DNA from: an uncultured Bacteroidota bacterium
GTDB taxonomy: Bacteria; Bacteroidota; Bacteroidia; UKL13-3
Length of the DNA stretch: 64,000 nucleotides
Direction: 5' to 3'
NCBI GenBank assembly: GCA_903850915.1
Contig: CAINMV010000031.1
Coordinates: 1-64,000 of the forward strand
In this document: positions 45,822 through 55,446 of the stretch, piece after piece
How the letters are laid out: the number at the start of each line of letters is the position of its first letter
Position numbering within the stretch: the stretch's first letter is position 1
Notes under the pieces: model-generated
Database searches by the model: none
Told to the model about the DNA's origin: nothing
The model's input: the letters and a program-made list of their open reading frames with translations, nothing else
Made by a program: the position numbers and the translations under genes

Positions 45822-46508
45822 TTAAAATCCAAAAGCCAATAAGATGGCGAAACTTATTGTTGGCACAGAAAGATCGTCCCAGCCATTAACACTTAACATT
45901 TCTACAACAGTGGTAAGTGCTGCAAATATCAAACCTTGTTGAATAAGTAGACTGCTCGTCAGCGGCGACAAAAAATACATTTGTATGCCCCAATAAATAA
46001 TTAACGATGAAAGAAAAAAGCCAAGACAACCACCTATACTTTTTGTAAATCCCATTATTTTAAATTTCTTCAACGGCGTATTAATACCAACAGCTGCTGC
46101 AACAGTATCGCTAAAAACCAATGTTGTTAAAGGAATAAAAAAACAAATCTGATAATTATCACGCAATCCAAAAATTGTGCAGGCTACAATGCCCAAAGGA
46201 TATAATACACTGCCAATACTTATTCGGTCGACGGCATGCACAGAGGGAAGTTGCCCTTTGCGCAACATCAACCAAGTCAAGATTGAAAATACGGTTCCAA
46301 GCGCAACAATCGTAGCTAAATGTGGATGGAAAATTGGGATTAGCAAAGCAATACAGCCACAACTAATATGAATAAATTTTCGAGTTAATTCGGCGTTGAG
46401 TTGATACCTTTTATACATTAATTCACTAACTAAAAACATCGTACCGAAAGCAAACGTAAAACCTAATGAAAGTAAAACCTCATGTTTAAAATCAAATTCT
46501 ATAGACAT
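45822..46508 (-). CDS. SEC59/DGK1/VTE5-like membrane lipid kinase
   Basis: The 228-residue protein has about six or seven membrane segments and the opening ELTRKFIHISCGCIALLIP, typical of the dolichol/phytol/diacylglycerol CTP-kinase group. The mid-section VDRISIGSVLYPLGI and TLVFSDTVAAAVGI also fits. Members phosphorylate isoprenoid alcohols or diacylglycerol using CTP. It is divergent from a CDP-alcohol phosphatidyltransferase and a CdsA-like gene, which points to membrane lipid metabolism. Confidence 0.72.
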   Translation of the reverse strand: MSIEFDFKHEVLLSLGFTFAFGTMFLVSELMYKRYQLNAELTRKFIHISCGCIALLIPIFHPHLATIVALGTVFSILTWLMLRKGQLPSVHAVDRISIGSVLYPLGIVACTIFGLRDNYQICFFIPLTTLVFSDTVAAAVGINTPLKKFKIMGFTKSIGGCLGFFLSSLIIYWGIQMYFLSPLTSSLLIQQGLIFAALTTVVEMLSVNGWDDLSVPTISFAILLAFGF

Positions 46509-46554
46509 AGCAAAAAATTAATTTTATATTGCAAGGTAATTTTTTTTAGACAGC

Positions 46555-47133
46555 ATGAAAAAATATTTTACAGTTCCTAATCTTCTAAGTGCGTCAAGGC
46601 TGTTTATGTTTCCGTTTCTTCTATACTTCGCTTATAATGAAAATCGAAGTTTTTTTACGTGGCTATTTATATTTAGTTTATTCACGGATATCGCAGACGG
46701 GTTTATTGCACGACGATTTAACATACAAACAGAATTTGGTTCTAAACTCGATTCATGGGGTGATCTGACGAATTATGTCGCTGTGCTTTATGGCATTTGG
46801 CAGTTATGTTGGACTGATTTCACAAATCACCTTTTTGGATTCGTGTTGCTATTCAGTTTGTACTTTCTGGGCACCTTACTTATGTTATTAAAATTCAAGA
46901 AGTTAATTGGTATGCATTTATATATCTCCAAGGCCACGGGCTATGTTCACGTTTTTTTTGTTTGCGCGTGGTTACTGTTTGGATTTAATAACACCATTTA
47001 CTATATCGCTATATGCATTGGGTTATATAGCTTAATAGAAGAAATAATGTTGACTGTATTATTGAAAAAGCCAGGCCAAAATTTAAAAAGCTTGTATTGG
47101 GTAATGCGAAATCGCAAAGATTTGTTGTCGTGA
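46555..47133 (+). CDS. CDP-alcohol phosphatidyltransferase family protein
   Basis: The 192-residue membrane protein carries the complete active-site motif D-x2-DG-x2-AR-x8-G-x3-D-x3-D at Asp45, Asp48-Gly49, Ala52-Arg53, Gly62, Asp66 and Asp70. It joins a CDP-activated lipid to an alcohol head group in the inner membrane. The exact head group (glycerol phosphate, serine, inositol, etc.) cannot be read from the sequence. The CdsA-like gene follows after 40 bp and could supply the activated lipid. Confidence 0.88.
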   Translation: MKKYFTVPNLLSASRLFMFPFLLYFAYNENRSFFTWLFIFSLFTDIADGFIARRFNIQTEFGSKLDSWGDLTNYVAVLYGIWQLCWTDFTNHLFGFVLLFSLYFLGTLLMLLKFKKLIGMHLYISKATGYVHVFFVCAWLLFGFNNTIYYIAICIGLYSLIEEIMLTVLLKKPGQNLKSLYWVMRNRKDLLS

Positions 47134-47173
47134 AAAACCTAGAACAATTTACCTCATAACCCCCACACAAATT

Positions 47174-47905
47174 ATGTTTATTGTTGTCCTAATTATATCT
47201 ATGGTTTCAATTAGTATTGGCTCAATCACATTTGCCATACTCAATAAAAAATCATCCTTGGAAATCTCCCAAGAGAGAAACAAAAAACTAATCACCTACG
47301 TTATAATTGTGTTCGGCTTATATACAAGCATCGCCTTTATACCCATTGCACTTTATGTAATTACCTCTGCCATAATAATAATTGCACTCAGAGAAATATT
47401 GAGTGCCTCTGCAAAAACCAAAAATAATTATTTTAAAGTCATCACATTCACGATTAGCATTCCTATTTTCTATTTTTTCGCGCAATTTATCAAGACCATA
47501 GCCATGCCCATCCAGCTTTTCACGTATTTCATTGTGGTTCATTTCGATGGGTTTAGTCAAGTTTTTGGAGAGAGCTTCGGCAAACATCGTTTATTACCTA
47601 AAGTAAGTCCTCAAAAAACATGGGAAGGTTTCCTTGGGGGATTATCCATTTCATTGTTTCTAGGAATAATCGTTTATTGGCGTACTGCTCTTTTTAGAGA
47701 TCAAGGCGAAGCAATTTTGTTTACCGGTTTAATTGTTTTGGCTGCCTTTATCGGTGATGTGCTTGGGTCTTGGTTCAAGCGCGTTTGCGGCATTAAAAAC
47801 TACAGCAATTTATTACCTGGGCATGGTGGAATTTTGGACCGTTTCGACAGTTTTTTTATGGCTGGAGCTATAATTCAAGTAGTTCAGAACATTTATACAC
47901 CATAA
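47174..47905 (+). CDS. CdsA-like phosphatidate cytidylyltransferase family protein
   Basis: The 243-residue protein has about seven membrane segments and the C-terminal CdsA signature from Ser199 to Asp225 (SWFKRVCGIKNYSNLLPG, then HGGILDRFD). One signature position differs: the Asp after Lys208 is Asn209. CdsA makes CDP-diacylglycerol from CTP and phosphatidic acid. The changed residue and the association with a CDP-alcohol transferase suggest a special paralogue rather than the housekeeping enzyme, though this is inference. Confidence 0.8.
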   Translation: MFIVVLIISMVSISIGSITFAILNKKSSLEISQERNKKLITYVIIVFGLYTSIAFIPIALYVITSAIIIIALREILSASAKTKNNYFKVITFTISIPIFYFFAQFIKTIAMPIQLFTYFIVVHFDGFSQVFGESFGKHRLLPKVSPQKTWEGFLGGLSISLFLGIIVYWRTALFRDQGEAILFTGLIVLAAFIGDVLGSWFKRVCGIKNYSNLLPGHGGILDRFDSFFMAGAIIQVVQNIYTP

Positions 47906-47928
47906 GAAGCCTTATTTTACAAGGCTTC
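47906..47928 (+). other. Stem-loop directly after the CdsA-like gene
   Basis: GAAGCCTT and AAGGCTTC form a perfect 8-bp stem around a 7-base loop, starting at the first base after the stop codon. No T-run follows. It probably marks the mRNA 3' end or protects it. Confidence 0.5.
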
Positions 47929-47991
47929 CGCACCTATCCACATCTTTTCAACAAACTAGGCAATTCTCTTCTATAAAGACGCATTTATAGT

Positions 47992-47999
47992 TAGGTTTG
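47992..47999 (+). promoter_or_regulatory. Candidate -7 promoter box of the SMC operon
   Basis: TAGGTTTG lies 89 bases before the SMC ATG. The -33 site holds only TTCT at 19 bp, so the promoter is tentative. Confidence 0.35.
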
Positions 48000-48088
48000 T
48001 AAGCTTGATTCGAAATGCCGAAAGTTCACTGGCATATTCAAATTTTCTAGTGTTAGAAACACGACTTCAGTAAATTAAATTAAAAGGA

Positions 48089-50752
48089 ATGTTAAATAAA
48101 ATAGTACTTATAAATTCAGCTTCTTACAGCAAAGCGGTGCTCAATTTAAACGTGGATTCGTTGCAGCTTGTTGGCCCTAACAACGTAGGTAAGAGCTCAA
48201 TTATTAATGCACTTAATTTCCTTTTTATTATTGATGGTAATAAAATGCAGTTTAGTGGCGATCGAAGTTTTCAAACTTCAATTCATTTTTATTTCCCATC
48301 GCACAACAAGAGTTACATTATATTTTCAATTAGCAAAAAAGGCGACTATTGTATTGTATTGCGACGCACCCCTGATAAGCAATTGGAATATTATAAAGTA
48401 GATAGTGGATATAAAGATGAGCTCTTTATTAAAACAACCAAAACACGAGAAACTATTATTGATTTCGAGGATTTTTTAATTGGTTTAGAGGCGCAAGGGA
48501 TAAAATACCACCTTTTACAAACACGCGAGGAAGTTTTTCAGTTGGTTTACCAGCGTGATATGAATTCACAAGGCGTAGTATGGTTAAAAGACACCATCAA
48601 ATCGCGAGGTCTGAGCAACAGCTTTACCAAAATTTACATGAATTTGTTTAACCCGAAGCTAATCAAAAGCGACACGTTAAAAGATTCATTAATTATTGCC
48701 GACAATCGAGAGAGTGAAAATGTAAGTTTTAGTGAAAGAGATAAATACAATTTATTAGAACTTGATAAATTAAAAAACCAGATAGACAAAATCTCATCGG
48801 TAAAAAACGACTTCCTCACCTTTAAAACAATATTCGAGAAATATCAAGAGAAGTACAACAAAACTGGGGAGCTTTACTATGAATTTTTAGAGAAGCACAA
48901 CCGTGACATTGAATTACTAGAAGAGCAAACAACGAGTTTAGAAGCTGAGATTGACAAGCTCCATCAGCGTATAAATGATGAATTAAATCCCGAGAAAGAC
49001 AAATTACTCATTCATATTGGTTCGCAGAAAAGCGAACTAAAAAACAAGACCGATGTATTTGAAGGCACCTACAATCAATTTAAAGAAATCAGCAGTTATG
49101 AGCCCATCGACTTCTTGAACGAGCAGATTTCTAATTTATCGGGGCCGAGAGCTGATATAGAATTTCGTTTGCAGACCGTTGCTCGTCAAAAAGTATCTAG
49201 TCAGGAGGTGATGGAGGAGATTCACGAGCTTCAAGATAAAATTGAGGCATTGAAAAAAGATGTAGAGAATTATGACAATTTACTCATCAACAATATCGCG
49301 GTAGATGACGATGTAAAAACCTTGCTAAATAGTGTATTGAGCAAAGAAGTATTGCGATTGCCAAAAGAGCGCATTCAAAAAATCGTAAACAAAGCCAACG
49401 ATTTACTTAAAATATTCGACGGTCAGATTGATATAAGCGAGTTAAAGAAAGAAACTGTTGAGAGCGTTGAGAAATACACAAAACAACTAACTAACTTTCA
49501 ATCGAAACTATTCGATTCCCAGGAGCTTTTAAAAGTGATGGTAGAGAAAGAAAGCTTCGAAAAGCAGCTATTAGATATTGACGCAAAAATATCAGATATA
49601 AACAAGAAAAAAGAGCGCATTGGCAACCAACATAATTTGCAACGGCAGATGGATGCTTTAAATGAAGAAATATCAATACTTTCAAACAAATTAATACCCG
49701 AGAGTGAAAAAAAGCTTGCTAAACTTCGCAAGGAGACTGCAGATGTAGAGCAGCTCATCAATAAAAAGAACGAGCAGAAAATTGACCTTACAAGCAGAAA
49801 GCGCGATTTAATTGTATGGCATAATGAGCTCCGCGATGAGAATTTAAGTCCGGTAGTACACAAATATGGAGAGGACAAAATTGACGCTGTGTATCGCAAA
49901 TTAAAAAATGAAAATCGCGATAAAAACGACTTAAAGATAAGTAAAGATGAGTCGTTTATGAACTTAAAACTCAAGCTAGACAATAACATTGCCAGCGAGC
50001 GGGAATTTATAAAATTTGTAGAAGATGAGATTGCAACTTTAAAAGACAAAGAACAAGCCATTGACACCCTTTTGCAATCGGTGGCCAACGACTTCTCCAT
50101 TCCGACCCTTGAGCTCTTGAATAAATTTAATGACTTTAAGGAATTCGTTAAACGCTTCAACACCCATTTATCGAACTATACCGTATCTAACATTGAAAAA
50201 ATATCGATTACTGTGGTCGACAATGAGCGTTTAATAAACGACTTAAAGAAGATTGGAAGTATCCAGGCCATCCCAAAAGACCTATTGTTATTGAACTTCA
50301 ACAAGCCTGATAACATTCAGATATTAGACCGTTATCTTAAATATTCGCGTAAAGTAGAGTTTAAAGAGATGTTTGAGTTAATTGTTGAGATTCAAAAAGG
50401 AGGCAAAAAAGAGCGCGTCGATATTAGCAAGCAAATTGAGAGTGATGGAACAGACCGTATGATTAAGCTATTTATATTCCTTACCTTAATTAAGTGGATG
50501 GTGGTAGATGAAGTTGAAAACAAAATTGTAATTTATATTGATGAAGGTGGGCAGTTTGGTAATATAAACCGGAAAGAAATTATTCGTTTCTGTAAAGAAA
50601 ACAATATTGTACCCATCTTTGCGGCACCTGATGGTATAGTGTTACCTGATATTGAAAAATACTATTTCCTAATACCTGATTCAGCCGGAAAGGTAATTGT
50701 TAATGAAACCCGTTCCATAAACGCCAAAACAAGCAATAACGATTATGTATAA
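48089..50752 (+). CDS. SMC-like ATPase of a MukB/MksB-type condensin
   Basis: The 887-residue protein has an N-terminal Walker A (GPNNVGKSS, 29-37). A long Lys/Glu-rich coiled-coil runs roughly from 230 to 720. A C-terminal head carries a signature-like SDGTDRM at 785-791 and Walker B IVIYIDEGG (Asp818, Glu819). The order of these parts is that of an SMC protein. The closing FCKENNIVPIFAAPDG resembles MukB/MksB heads. The coils are short and I see no clear globular hinge or zinc hook. Together with the next two genes it forms a likely SMC-kleisin-KITE complex that loads on or extrudes DNA. RecF/RecN-like or abortive-infection ATPases are alternatives. Confidence 0.7.
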   Translation: MLNKIVLINSASYSKAVLNLNVDSLQLVGPNNVGKSSIINALNFLFIIDGNKMQFSGDRSFQTSIHFYFPSHNKSYIIFSISKKGDYCIVLRRTPDKQLEYYKVDSGYKDELFIKTTKTRETIIDFEDFLIGLEAQGIKYHLLQTREEVFQLVYQRDMNSQGVVWLKDTIKSRGLSNSFTKIYMNLFNPKLIKSDTLKDSLIIADNRESENVSFSERDKYNLLELDKLKNQIDKISSVKNDFLTFKTIFEKYQEKYNKTGELYYEFLEKHNRDIELLEEQTTSLEAEIDKLHQRINDELNPEKDKLLIHIGSQKSELKNKTDVFEGTYNQFKEISSYEPIDFLNEQISNLSGPRADIEFRLQTVARQKVSSQEVMEEIHELQDKIEALKKDVENYDNLLINNIAVDDDVKTLLNSVLSKEVLRLPKERIQKIVNKANDLLKIFDGQIDISELKKETVESVEKYTKQLTNFQSKLFDSQELLKVMVEKESFEKQLLDIDAKISDINKKKERIGNQHNLQRQMDALNEEISILSNKLIPESEKKLAKLRKETADVEQLINKKNEQKIDLTSRKRDLIVWHNELRDENLSPVVHKYGEDKIDAVYRKLKNENRDKNDLKISKDESFMNLKLKLDNNIASEREFIKFVEDEIATLKDKEQAIDTLLQSVANDFSIPTLELLNKFNDFKEFVKRFNTHLSNYTVSNIEKISITVVDNERLINDLKKIGSIQAIPKDLLLLNFNKPDNIQILDRYLKYSRKVEFKEMFELIVEIQKGGKKERVDISKQIESDGTDRMIKLFIFLTLIKWMVVDEVENKIVIYIDEGGQFGNINRKEIIRFCKENNIVPIFAAPDGIVLPDIEKYYFLIPDSAGKVIVNETRSINAKTSNNDYV

Positions 50753-50812
50753 CATCCCTGTTAGCATAGCAAAAACAAAATCCAACAACAGCCTATAATT
50801 AGAATTTAGCCC

Positions 50813-52033
50813 TTGCTCATCGCCGAACCAAAAACCGTCCTCAACTTCCTCTCCGATAAATTTGATTTTATGTTGGAGTTGATTGCTATGAACAAGAGCG
50901 ATGCGATTATTCATGACGAAAAATTAAAAAAGCTGTGTAAAAAAGAAGGTATCGATTGGCAGAAACTCATCGACTATAAAATTATTCGAGAGCTTCAACA
51001 GGGAGACTATGAATTACGAAAGCCGATAGAGATTTTTATTAATTATATCAGTGAAGACTATAAACTAGACCTTCCAGAGAACATCCGCAAGTACTTTAAT
51101 TCTATAGAGGAAATTTACGAGAAGATGTTAAGCGAGGAGAATCCACAGTCCTTGCAGCGTTTGATATCGGGTATGATAGATGAGGTACAGCAATTTATTG
51201 AAACCATTGAAAGCAACACACGTAGTTTACTTAATGAAAGTAAAGAGTTAAAAGCCAACGTGCGAAAAATTGAGTACGTGGAAAAAATAAAAAGGGCCAC
51301 TTATTTTATCGATTTTTATATAGTTCCTTTAAATAAAATTTTAGATGCCAATCATAAAGGATCGGTAATTCACAAACTTAGTTTAGTGCGTGAGCAAGGA
51401 AATAAAGAGCGCATCAACCATCCTGACTTTGCGATCCGTTCTTTGTATGAGAAACTGTATAACCAGGTGATAAGTGCCAATGTGGAGCTGGTAAAAAACT
51501 CTAAGGTGCTAACAAAAGAATTGCTTCCACTTTTAGAACGCATTAAAACAGAGTCACAGATATTAGCTGGATTCATGGAATTTCTAAAAAAGCCAAATTC
51601 GTATGACACCCCCGATTTATTAAAACGTACCCGACATGCCACCTATGACCCTGATGCCTTTTTTGCGGCAAAAGATATTTGGGATCAGTTGGTAAAACAA
51701 GACGATATTGTGGTAAGCATGGCTGATGGGCAGCAGGAGTTAGAGTTGCCATGGGTATTTGATCGCGTGAAATACAAACGAATTATTACACAATCGCTTC
51801 CCATTAAAAACTATTTTCGATGGAGCAACGATCTCATTCAGCAGGAAGTGACAAAACAAGATTTCGATTTTGATAAATTCTTTGCCATGAGCGCGTTAAT
51901 TTTCGAAGATGACTTTCATATACAATTTGAAGATGAAGAGCGCGTAGAAGTTAAATTTAGTGGCCTCACGCTCGATGTACCCAACCTAACCATCGATCGC
52001 AAAACAAAAAATAGCATAAAGAACAAAAAATAA
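50813..52033 (+). CDS. Probable kleisin subunit, MksF/MukF/JetA-like
   Basis: The 406-residue, mostly helical protein has a predicted winged-helix-like N-terminus (DWQKLIDYKIIRELQQGDYELRKPIEIFINYI). A helical middle follows with QQFIETIESNTRSLLNESKELKAN. The C-terminal part is beta-rich and acidic. Size, helical layout and position between an SMC gene and a MukE-like gene fit MksF-type kleisins; the family call rests mainly on context. The start may be TTG at 50813 or ATG at 50870. It lies 60 bp after the SMC gene and 1 bp before the next. Confidence 0.6.
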   Translation: MLIAEPKTVLNFLSDKFDFMLELIAMNKSDAIIHDEKLKKLCKKEGIDWQKLIDYKIIRELQQGDYELRKPIEIFINYISEDYKLDLPENIRKYFNSIEEIYEKMLSEENPQSLQRLISGMIDEVQQFIETIESNTRSLLNESKELKANVRKIEYVEKIKRATYFIDFYIVPLNKILDANHKGSVIHKLSLVREQGNKERINHPDFAIRSLYEKLYNQVISANVELVKNSKVLTKELLPLLERIKTESQILAGFMEFLKKPNSYDTPDLLKRTRHATYDPDAFFAAKDIWDQLVKQDDIVVSMADGQQELELPWVFDRVKYKRIITQSLPIKNYFRWSNDLIQQEVTKQDFDFDKFFAMSALIFEDDFHIQFEDEERVEVKFSGLTLDVPNLTIDRKTKNSIKNKK

Positions 52034-52034
52034 G

Positions 52035-52559
52035 ATGGAGTACCCAAATCAACATCAACAAATTGTAAAAGAACTCTTAGATGGTAAATTTATTTTGTCG
52101 CAGAGTAATCCGCTTTATGAAATAATAAAGTCAAATATTGAGTTTTATAAAGACTTTTTCAAAGCTACCTTCGGCTATGATATTCTTCAGAAGAAAACCT
52201 ATTTCTTTTTAACGAGTGATGAAAGCAATGAAAAGCTATCAAGAGATATTACAATTTTTACGGGTATCATCTCATACGAATTAGATAATGAGGGGAAGAA
52301 TTTCCAAGATTTGATTCGATTTAGCATTTTCGAATATGAGCAAGTAGATTTTATGGTAAGGAATTCAATTTATTTTAATGTGCTTGAAAGCATTGATTTT
52401 GGTGATACCCGTCGTTTTTTATCGCGCCTTGCTAGGATTAACCTCATTGAAGAATTAGAAGGCGATAAATTTCGTTTCACCGAAGCTATTGATTTGTTCT
52501 TTGACTTTGCTCTCACCGTGATTGAGCAAAAGAAAGAAAAACAGGCAGGAAAGAAGTAA
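52035..52559 (+). CDS. Probable MksE/MukE-like condensin subunit
   Basis: The 174-residue protein has an N-terminal helical part, then YFFLTSDESNEKL and ITIFTGIISYELDNEGKN. A winged-helix region follows near 120-165 (DTRRFLSRLARINLIEELEGDKFRFTEAIDLFF). This profile, a small acidic dimer-like protein with paired winged helices, is that of MukE/MksE/JetB, which binds the kleisin. Its start codon lies one base after the previous stop, so the two proteins are translationally coupled. No JetD/MksG nuclease gene follows; a terminator and convergent rplQ come next. Confidence 0.6.
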   Translation: MEYPNQHQQIVKELLDGKFILSQSNPLYEIIKSNIEFYKDFFKATFGYDILQKKTYFFLTSDESNEKLSRDITIFTGIISYELDNEGKNFQDLIRFSIFEYEQVDFMVRNSIYFNVLESIDFGDTRRFLSRLARINLIEELEGDKFRFTEAIDLFFDFALTVIEQKKEKQAGKK

Positions 52560-52616
52560 GCAATGTATTGAATAGTCGTTTGTTTGTAAGGCAGCTATTT
52601 TAAAAGAACATATCAT

Positions 52617-52654
52617 AAAAAAAGGCAATCAAATTAATTTGATTGCCTTTTTTT
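52617..52654. terminator. Bidirectional terminator between the SMC operon and the ribosomal protein operon
   Basis: A perfect 12-bp inverted repeat GGCAATCAAATT/AATTTGATTGCC (52624-52647), flanked by seven A and seven T. It serves both convergent operons. Confidence 0.92.
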
Positions 52655-52670
52655 ATTTAGCAGAATGAAA

Positions 52671-53204
52671 CTATTCTTCTGTAGTTTCTTCCGTTGCTGT
52701 TTCAGCTTTAGGAGCCGATTTCTTTGCTCTAGGCTTTTTAACTTCTGGTTCAGCTGATTCGTCGGCACTTGCAGCAGCTTTAGTTTTTCCACGACGTGTT
52801 TTCTTAGCTGGAGCTTCAGCAGCTTTTGATGGTTTAGTATAGATATCGTTAAAGTCAACCAATTCTATCATTGCCATTTCAGCATTGTCACCCATGCGAT
52901 TTTCAGCTTGGAGCACACGTGTATAACCCCCTGGACGATTTGCAATTTTATTAGAAATGTTACCAAACAATTCTTTTATTGCTTCTTTATCTTGAAGATA
53001 ACTAAACACTACACGACGGTTTGTTATTGTATCTGTTTTACTTTTTGTAAGCAAAGGCTCTACATAACCGCGTAATGCTTTAGCTTTAGCCAACGTTGTA
53101 AAAATTCGTTTGTTGGTGATTAAAGCAGTTGCCATATTGCTTAACAACGCTCTTCGGTGAGAGGCCGTTCTGCTTAATTTGTTAATTTTATTTCCGTGTC
53201 TCAT
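52671..53204 (-). CDS. rplQ: Ribosomal protein bL17
   Basis: The core of about 115 residues matches bL17 ([58 protein letters not shown]). A Lys/Ala/Glu-rich C-terminal tail of about 55 residues extends it to 177 residues, as is usual in Bacteroidota. It is the last gene of the operon, just before the terminator. Confidence 0.96.
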   Translation of the reverse strand: MRHGNKINKLSRTASHRRALLSNMATALITNKRIFTTLAKAKALRGYVEPLLTKSKTDTITNRRVVFSYLQDKEAIKELFGNISNKIANRPGGYTRVLQAENRMGDNAEMAMIELVDFNDIYTKPSKAAEAPAKKTRRGKTKAAASADESAEPEVKKPRAKKSAPKAETATEETTEE

Positions 53205-53283
53205 GATATACTTTTGTCGTCGTATTCGAACCGTTATTACCGGTTATTATTATAATTCTATATTAACTAAACTCAATTGAGTA

Positions 53284-54276
53284 TTAATCTTGATCAATTT
53301 TGTATTTGTAGATATCCATACCGAAAGTCAAGCCTTTTTCGCGAACCAACTCTTCTAATTCAGTTAGCGACTTCTTACCAAAATTACGGAACTTTAATAA
53401 GTCGGCGATGTCATATTTCACTAAGTCGGAAAGCGTACGTATTTCAGCAGCTTTAAGACAGTTGTAAGCACGAACTGAAAGATCTAAGTCTGATAATGGC
53501 GTTTTCAAAATCTTGCGTGTTTGCATGAATTGTTCGTCCACTTCTGGAGTTTCTACGCGTTTTGGCACATCTAAAGTCATGTTTTCATCACTGAACAACA
53601 TAAAATGGTGTATTAAAAGCTTCGCTGCTTCTTTCAAGGCATTTTCAGGGTGAATTGATCCATCGGTAGTAACTTCAAGAACCAATTTCTCGTAATCCGT
53701 TTTTTGCTCTACGCGATAATCCTCAACAGAATATTTCACATTTTTAATCGGTGTAAAGATTGAGTCAACAGCGATGTAACCAATTGGAGCACTTTCTGGT
53801 TTGTTATCTTCAGCAGATAGGTAACCTCTTCCTTTCGCCACTTGGATTTCCATTTCAACTGTAAGCGATGGATCCATGTTGCAGATAACCAAATCAGGAT
53901 TTAGTATATCGAAAGAGTTTGTATGCTTACCGATATCACCGGCAGTCATTTTATCTTGACCTTTTATCGAAATGAAAATTTTCTCAGTACTGTTAATTTC
54001 CATGCGCGATTTGAAACGCACTTGTTTTAAATTCAAAATTATCTCCGTAACATCTTCAACAACACCTTTGATAGTAGAGAATTCGTGATCTACCTTGGGC
54101 ATACGTAAGCTAATGATAGCATATCCTTCCAAAGACGATAACAAAATGCGACGCATAGCATTACCGATAGTCACGCCATAACCTTTCTCCAATGGTCTGA
54201 ATTCGAACAAACCAAAGAAATCGGTTTCTTTGTGCATTATAACTCTGTCTGGTTTTATAAAAGGTACTATTCCCAT
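53284..54276 (-). CDS. rpoA: RNA polymerase alpha subunit
   Basis: The 330-residue protein has the N-terminal assembly domain ([31 protein letters not shown]) and a C-terminal DNA- and activator-binding domain ([23 protein letters not shown]). The start at 54276 ([12 protein letters not shown]) gives the normal length; a 27-residue upstream extension runs into the rpsD spacer and is not family-like. Confidence 0.97.
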   Translation of the reverse strand: MGIVPFIKPDRVIMHKETDFFGLFEFRPLEKGYGVTIGNAMRRILLSSLEGYAIISLRMPKVDHEFSTIKGVVEDVTEIILNLKQVRFKSRMEINSTEKIFISIKGQDKMTAGDIGKHTNSFDILNPDLVICNMDPSLTVEMEIQVAKGRGYLSAEDNKPESAPIGYIAVDSIFTPIKNVKYSVEDYRVEQKTDYEKLVLEVTTDGSIHPENALKEAAKLLIHHFMLFSDENMTLDVPKRVETPEVDEQFMQTRKILKTPLSDLDLSVRAYNCLKAAEIRTLSDLVKYDIADLLKFRNFGKKSLTELEELVREKGLTFGMDIYKYKIDQD

Positions 54277-54334
54277 GTGATATTTGTGTATTATTATATT
54301 AATTAAAAACTTGGAAAATTTAAAAAGACAAAGA

Positions 54335-54937
54335 TTATTTAGAGTATAACTCGACAATCAGTTGTTCTTTAATTTTTTCCGGTATTTGATCTCGTTCAGG
54401 ATAGCTAACGAACACCCCGCTCATTTGCTTTTCGTCGAATTCAATCCAATTAAACTTTTTACGAGAAGAAAGAGAATTTATTATCATTTCCAATGATTTT
54501 GATTTCTCACGAACTGCAATAACATCACCTGGACGAACATGGAATGAAGGTGTATTCACTACTTCACCATTAACAGTAATGTGTTTGTGCAACACTAACT
54601 GACGAGCTGTAGTACGATGTTTTGCGATTCCCATACGGAAAACGGTATTATCCAAACGAGCTTCTAAAAAACGCAACAAGTTTTCACCTGTAATTCCTGG
54701 TTTAATTAAAGCGGTATGGAATGTTTTGCGGAATTGACGTTCCAACACACCATACGTGTATTTTGCTTTTTGTTTCTCCATTAACTGTACAGAGTATTCC
54801 GACTGCTTGCTACGCTTGCGGCTTTGTCCATGCATTCCCGGAGGATAGTTTTTCTTTTCAACTGCTCTGTCCGGTCCAAAAATCGCCTCTCTGAATCGAC
54901 GGGCTATCTTTGCTTTAGGTCCTGTATAACGTGCCAT
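54335..54937 (-). CDS. rpsD: Ribosomal protein uS4
   Basis: The 200-residue primary 16S-binding protein has the S4 RNA-binding domain ([31 protein letters not shown]). The N-terminus [15 protein letters not shown] lacks the zinc-binding cysteines, so it is the C-minus form. In many bacteria it represses its own operon; no leader site was recognised here. Confidence 0.97.
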   Translation of the reverse strand: MARYTGPKAKIARRFREAIFGPDRAVEKKNYPPGMHGQSRKRSKQSEYSVQLMEKQKAKYTYGVLERQFRKTFHTALIKPGITGENLLRFLEARLDNTVFRMGIAKHRTTARQLVLHKHITVNGEVVNTPSFHVRPGDVIAVREKSKSLEMIINSLSSRKKFNWIEFDEKQMSGVFVSYPERDQIPEKIKEQLIVELYSK

Positions 54938-55023
54938 TTTTTTGAATTACGAATTAAAAATTACCAAATACGATAAACTACTTTTCCAAATACTTATTTA
55001 TTGCTGTGCTAAATACAATGGTA

Positions 55024-55413
55024 TTATACACGACGTTTTTTCGGTGGGCGACAACCATTGTGTGGCATTGGAGTAACATCAGTGATAGACATTACCTCTA
55101 TACCAGCCGCACCCAATGTACGAATTGCTGAATCTCTACCTGCACCCGGGCCTTTGATGAATACATGAACTTTTCTAAGTCCAGCATCGGTTGCTACCTT
55201 GGCGCAATCGTTAGCTGCTGTTTGCGCAGCATAAGGGGTGTTTTTCTTTGACCCTTTAAATCCCATTTTACCTGATGAAGCCCATGATATCACTTGTCCT
55301 TGTGTATTGGTAAGAGATATGATACAGTTATTGAATGAAGCTTTAATATGAGCTTCTCCAATAGCATCAACAGCTACGGTACGTTTTTTAACTACTTTTT
55401 TTGCGGTTGCCAT
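55024..55413 (-). CDS. rpsK: Ribosomal protein uS11
   Basis: The 129-residue platform protein of the small subunit ends in the family motif [18 protein letters not shown]. It has the usual place between rpsM and rpsD in the alpha operon. Confidence 0.97.
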   Translation of the reverse strand: MATAKKVVKKRTVAVDAIGEAHIKASFNNCIISLTNTQGQVISWASSGKMGFKGSKKNTPYAAQTAANDCAKVATDAGLRKVHVFIKGPGAGRDSAIRTLGAAGIEVMSITDVTPMPHNGCRPPKKRRV

Positions 55414-55446
55414 CCTATACGATTATAATTTACTGTTGTTAATTAA

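Noticed and set aside
49491-50163. Long Ser/Leu-rich frame (221 codons) on the minus strand
   Set aside because: It is antisense to the coiled coil of the SMC-like gene; the composition mirrors Lys/Glu codons on the other strand.
48089-52559. Complete Wadjet (JetABCD) defence system
   Set aside because: No fourth gene with a toprim/topoisomerase VI-like nuclease is present; a terminator and rplQ follow directly.
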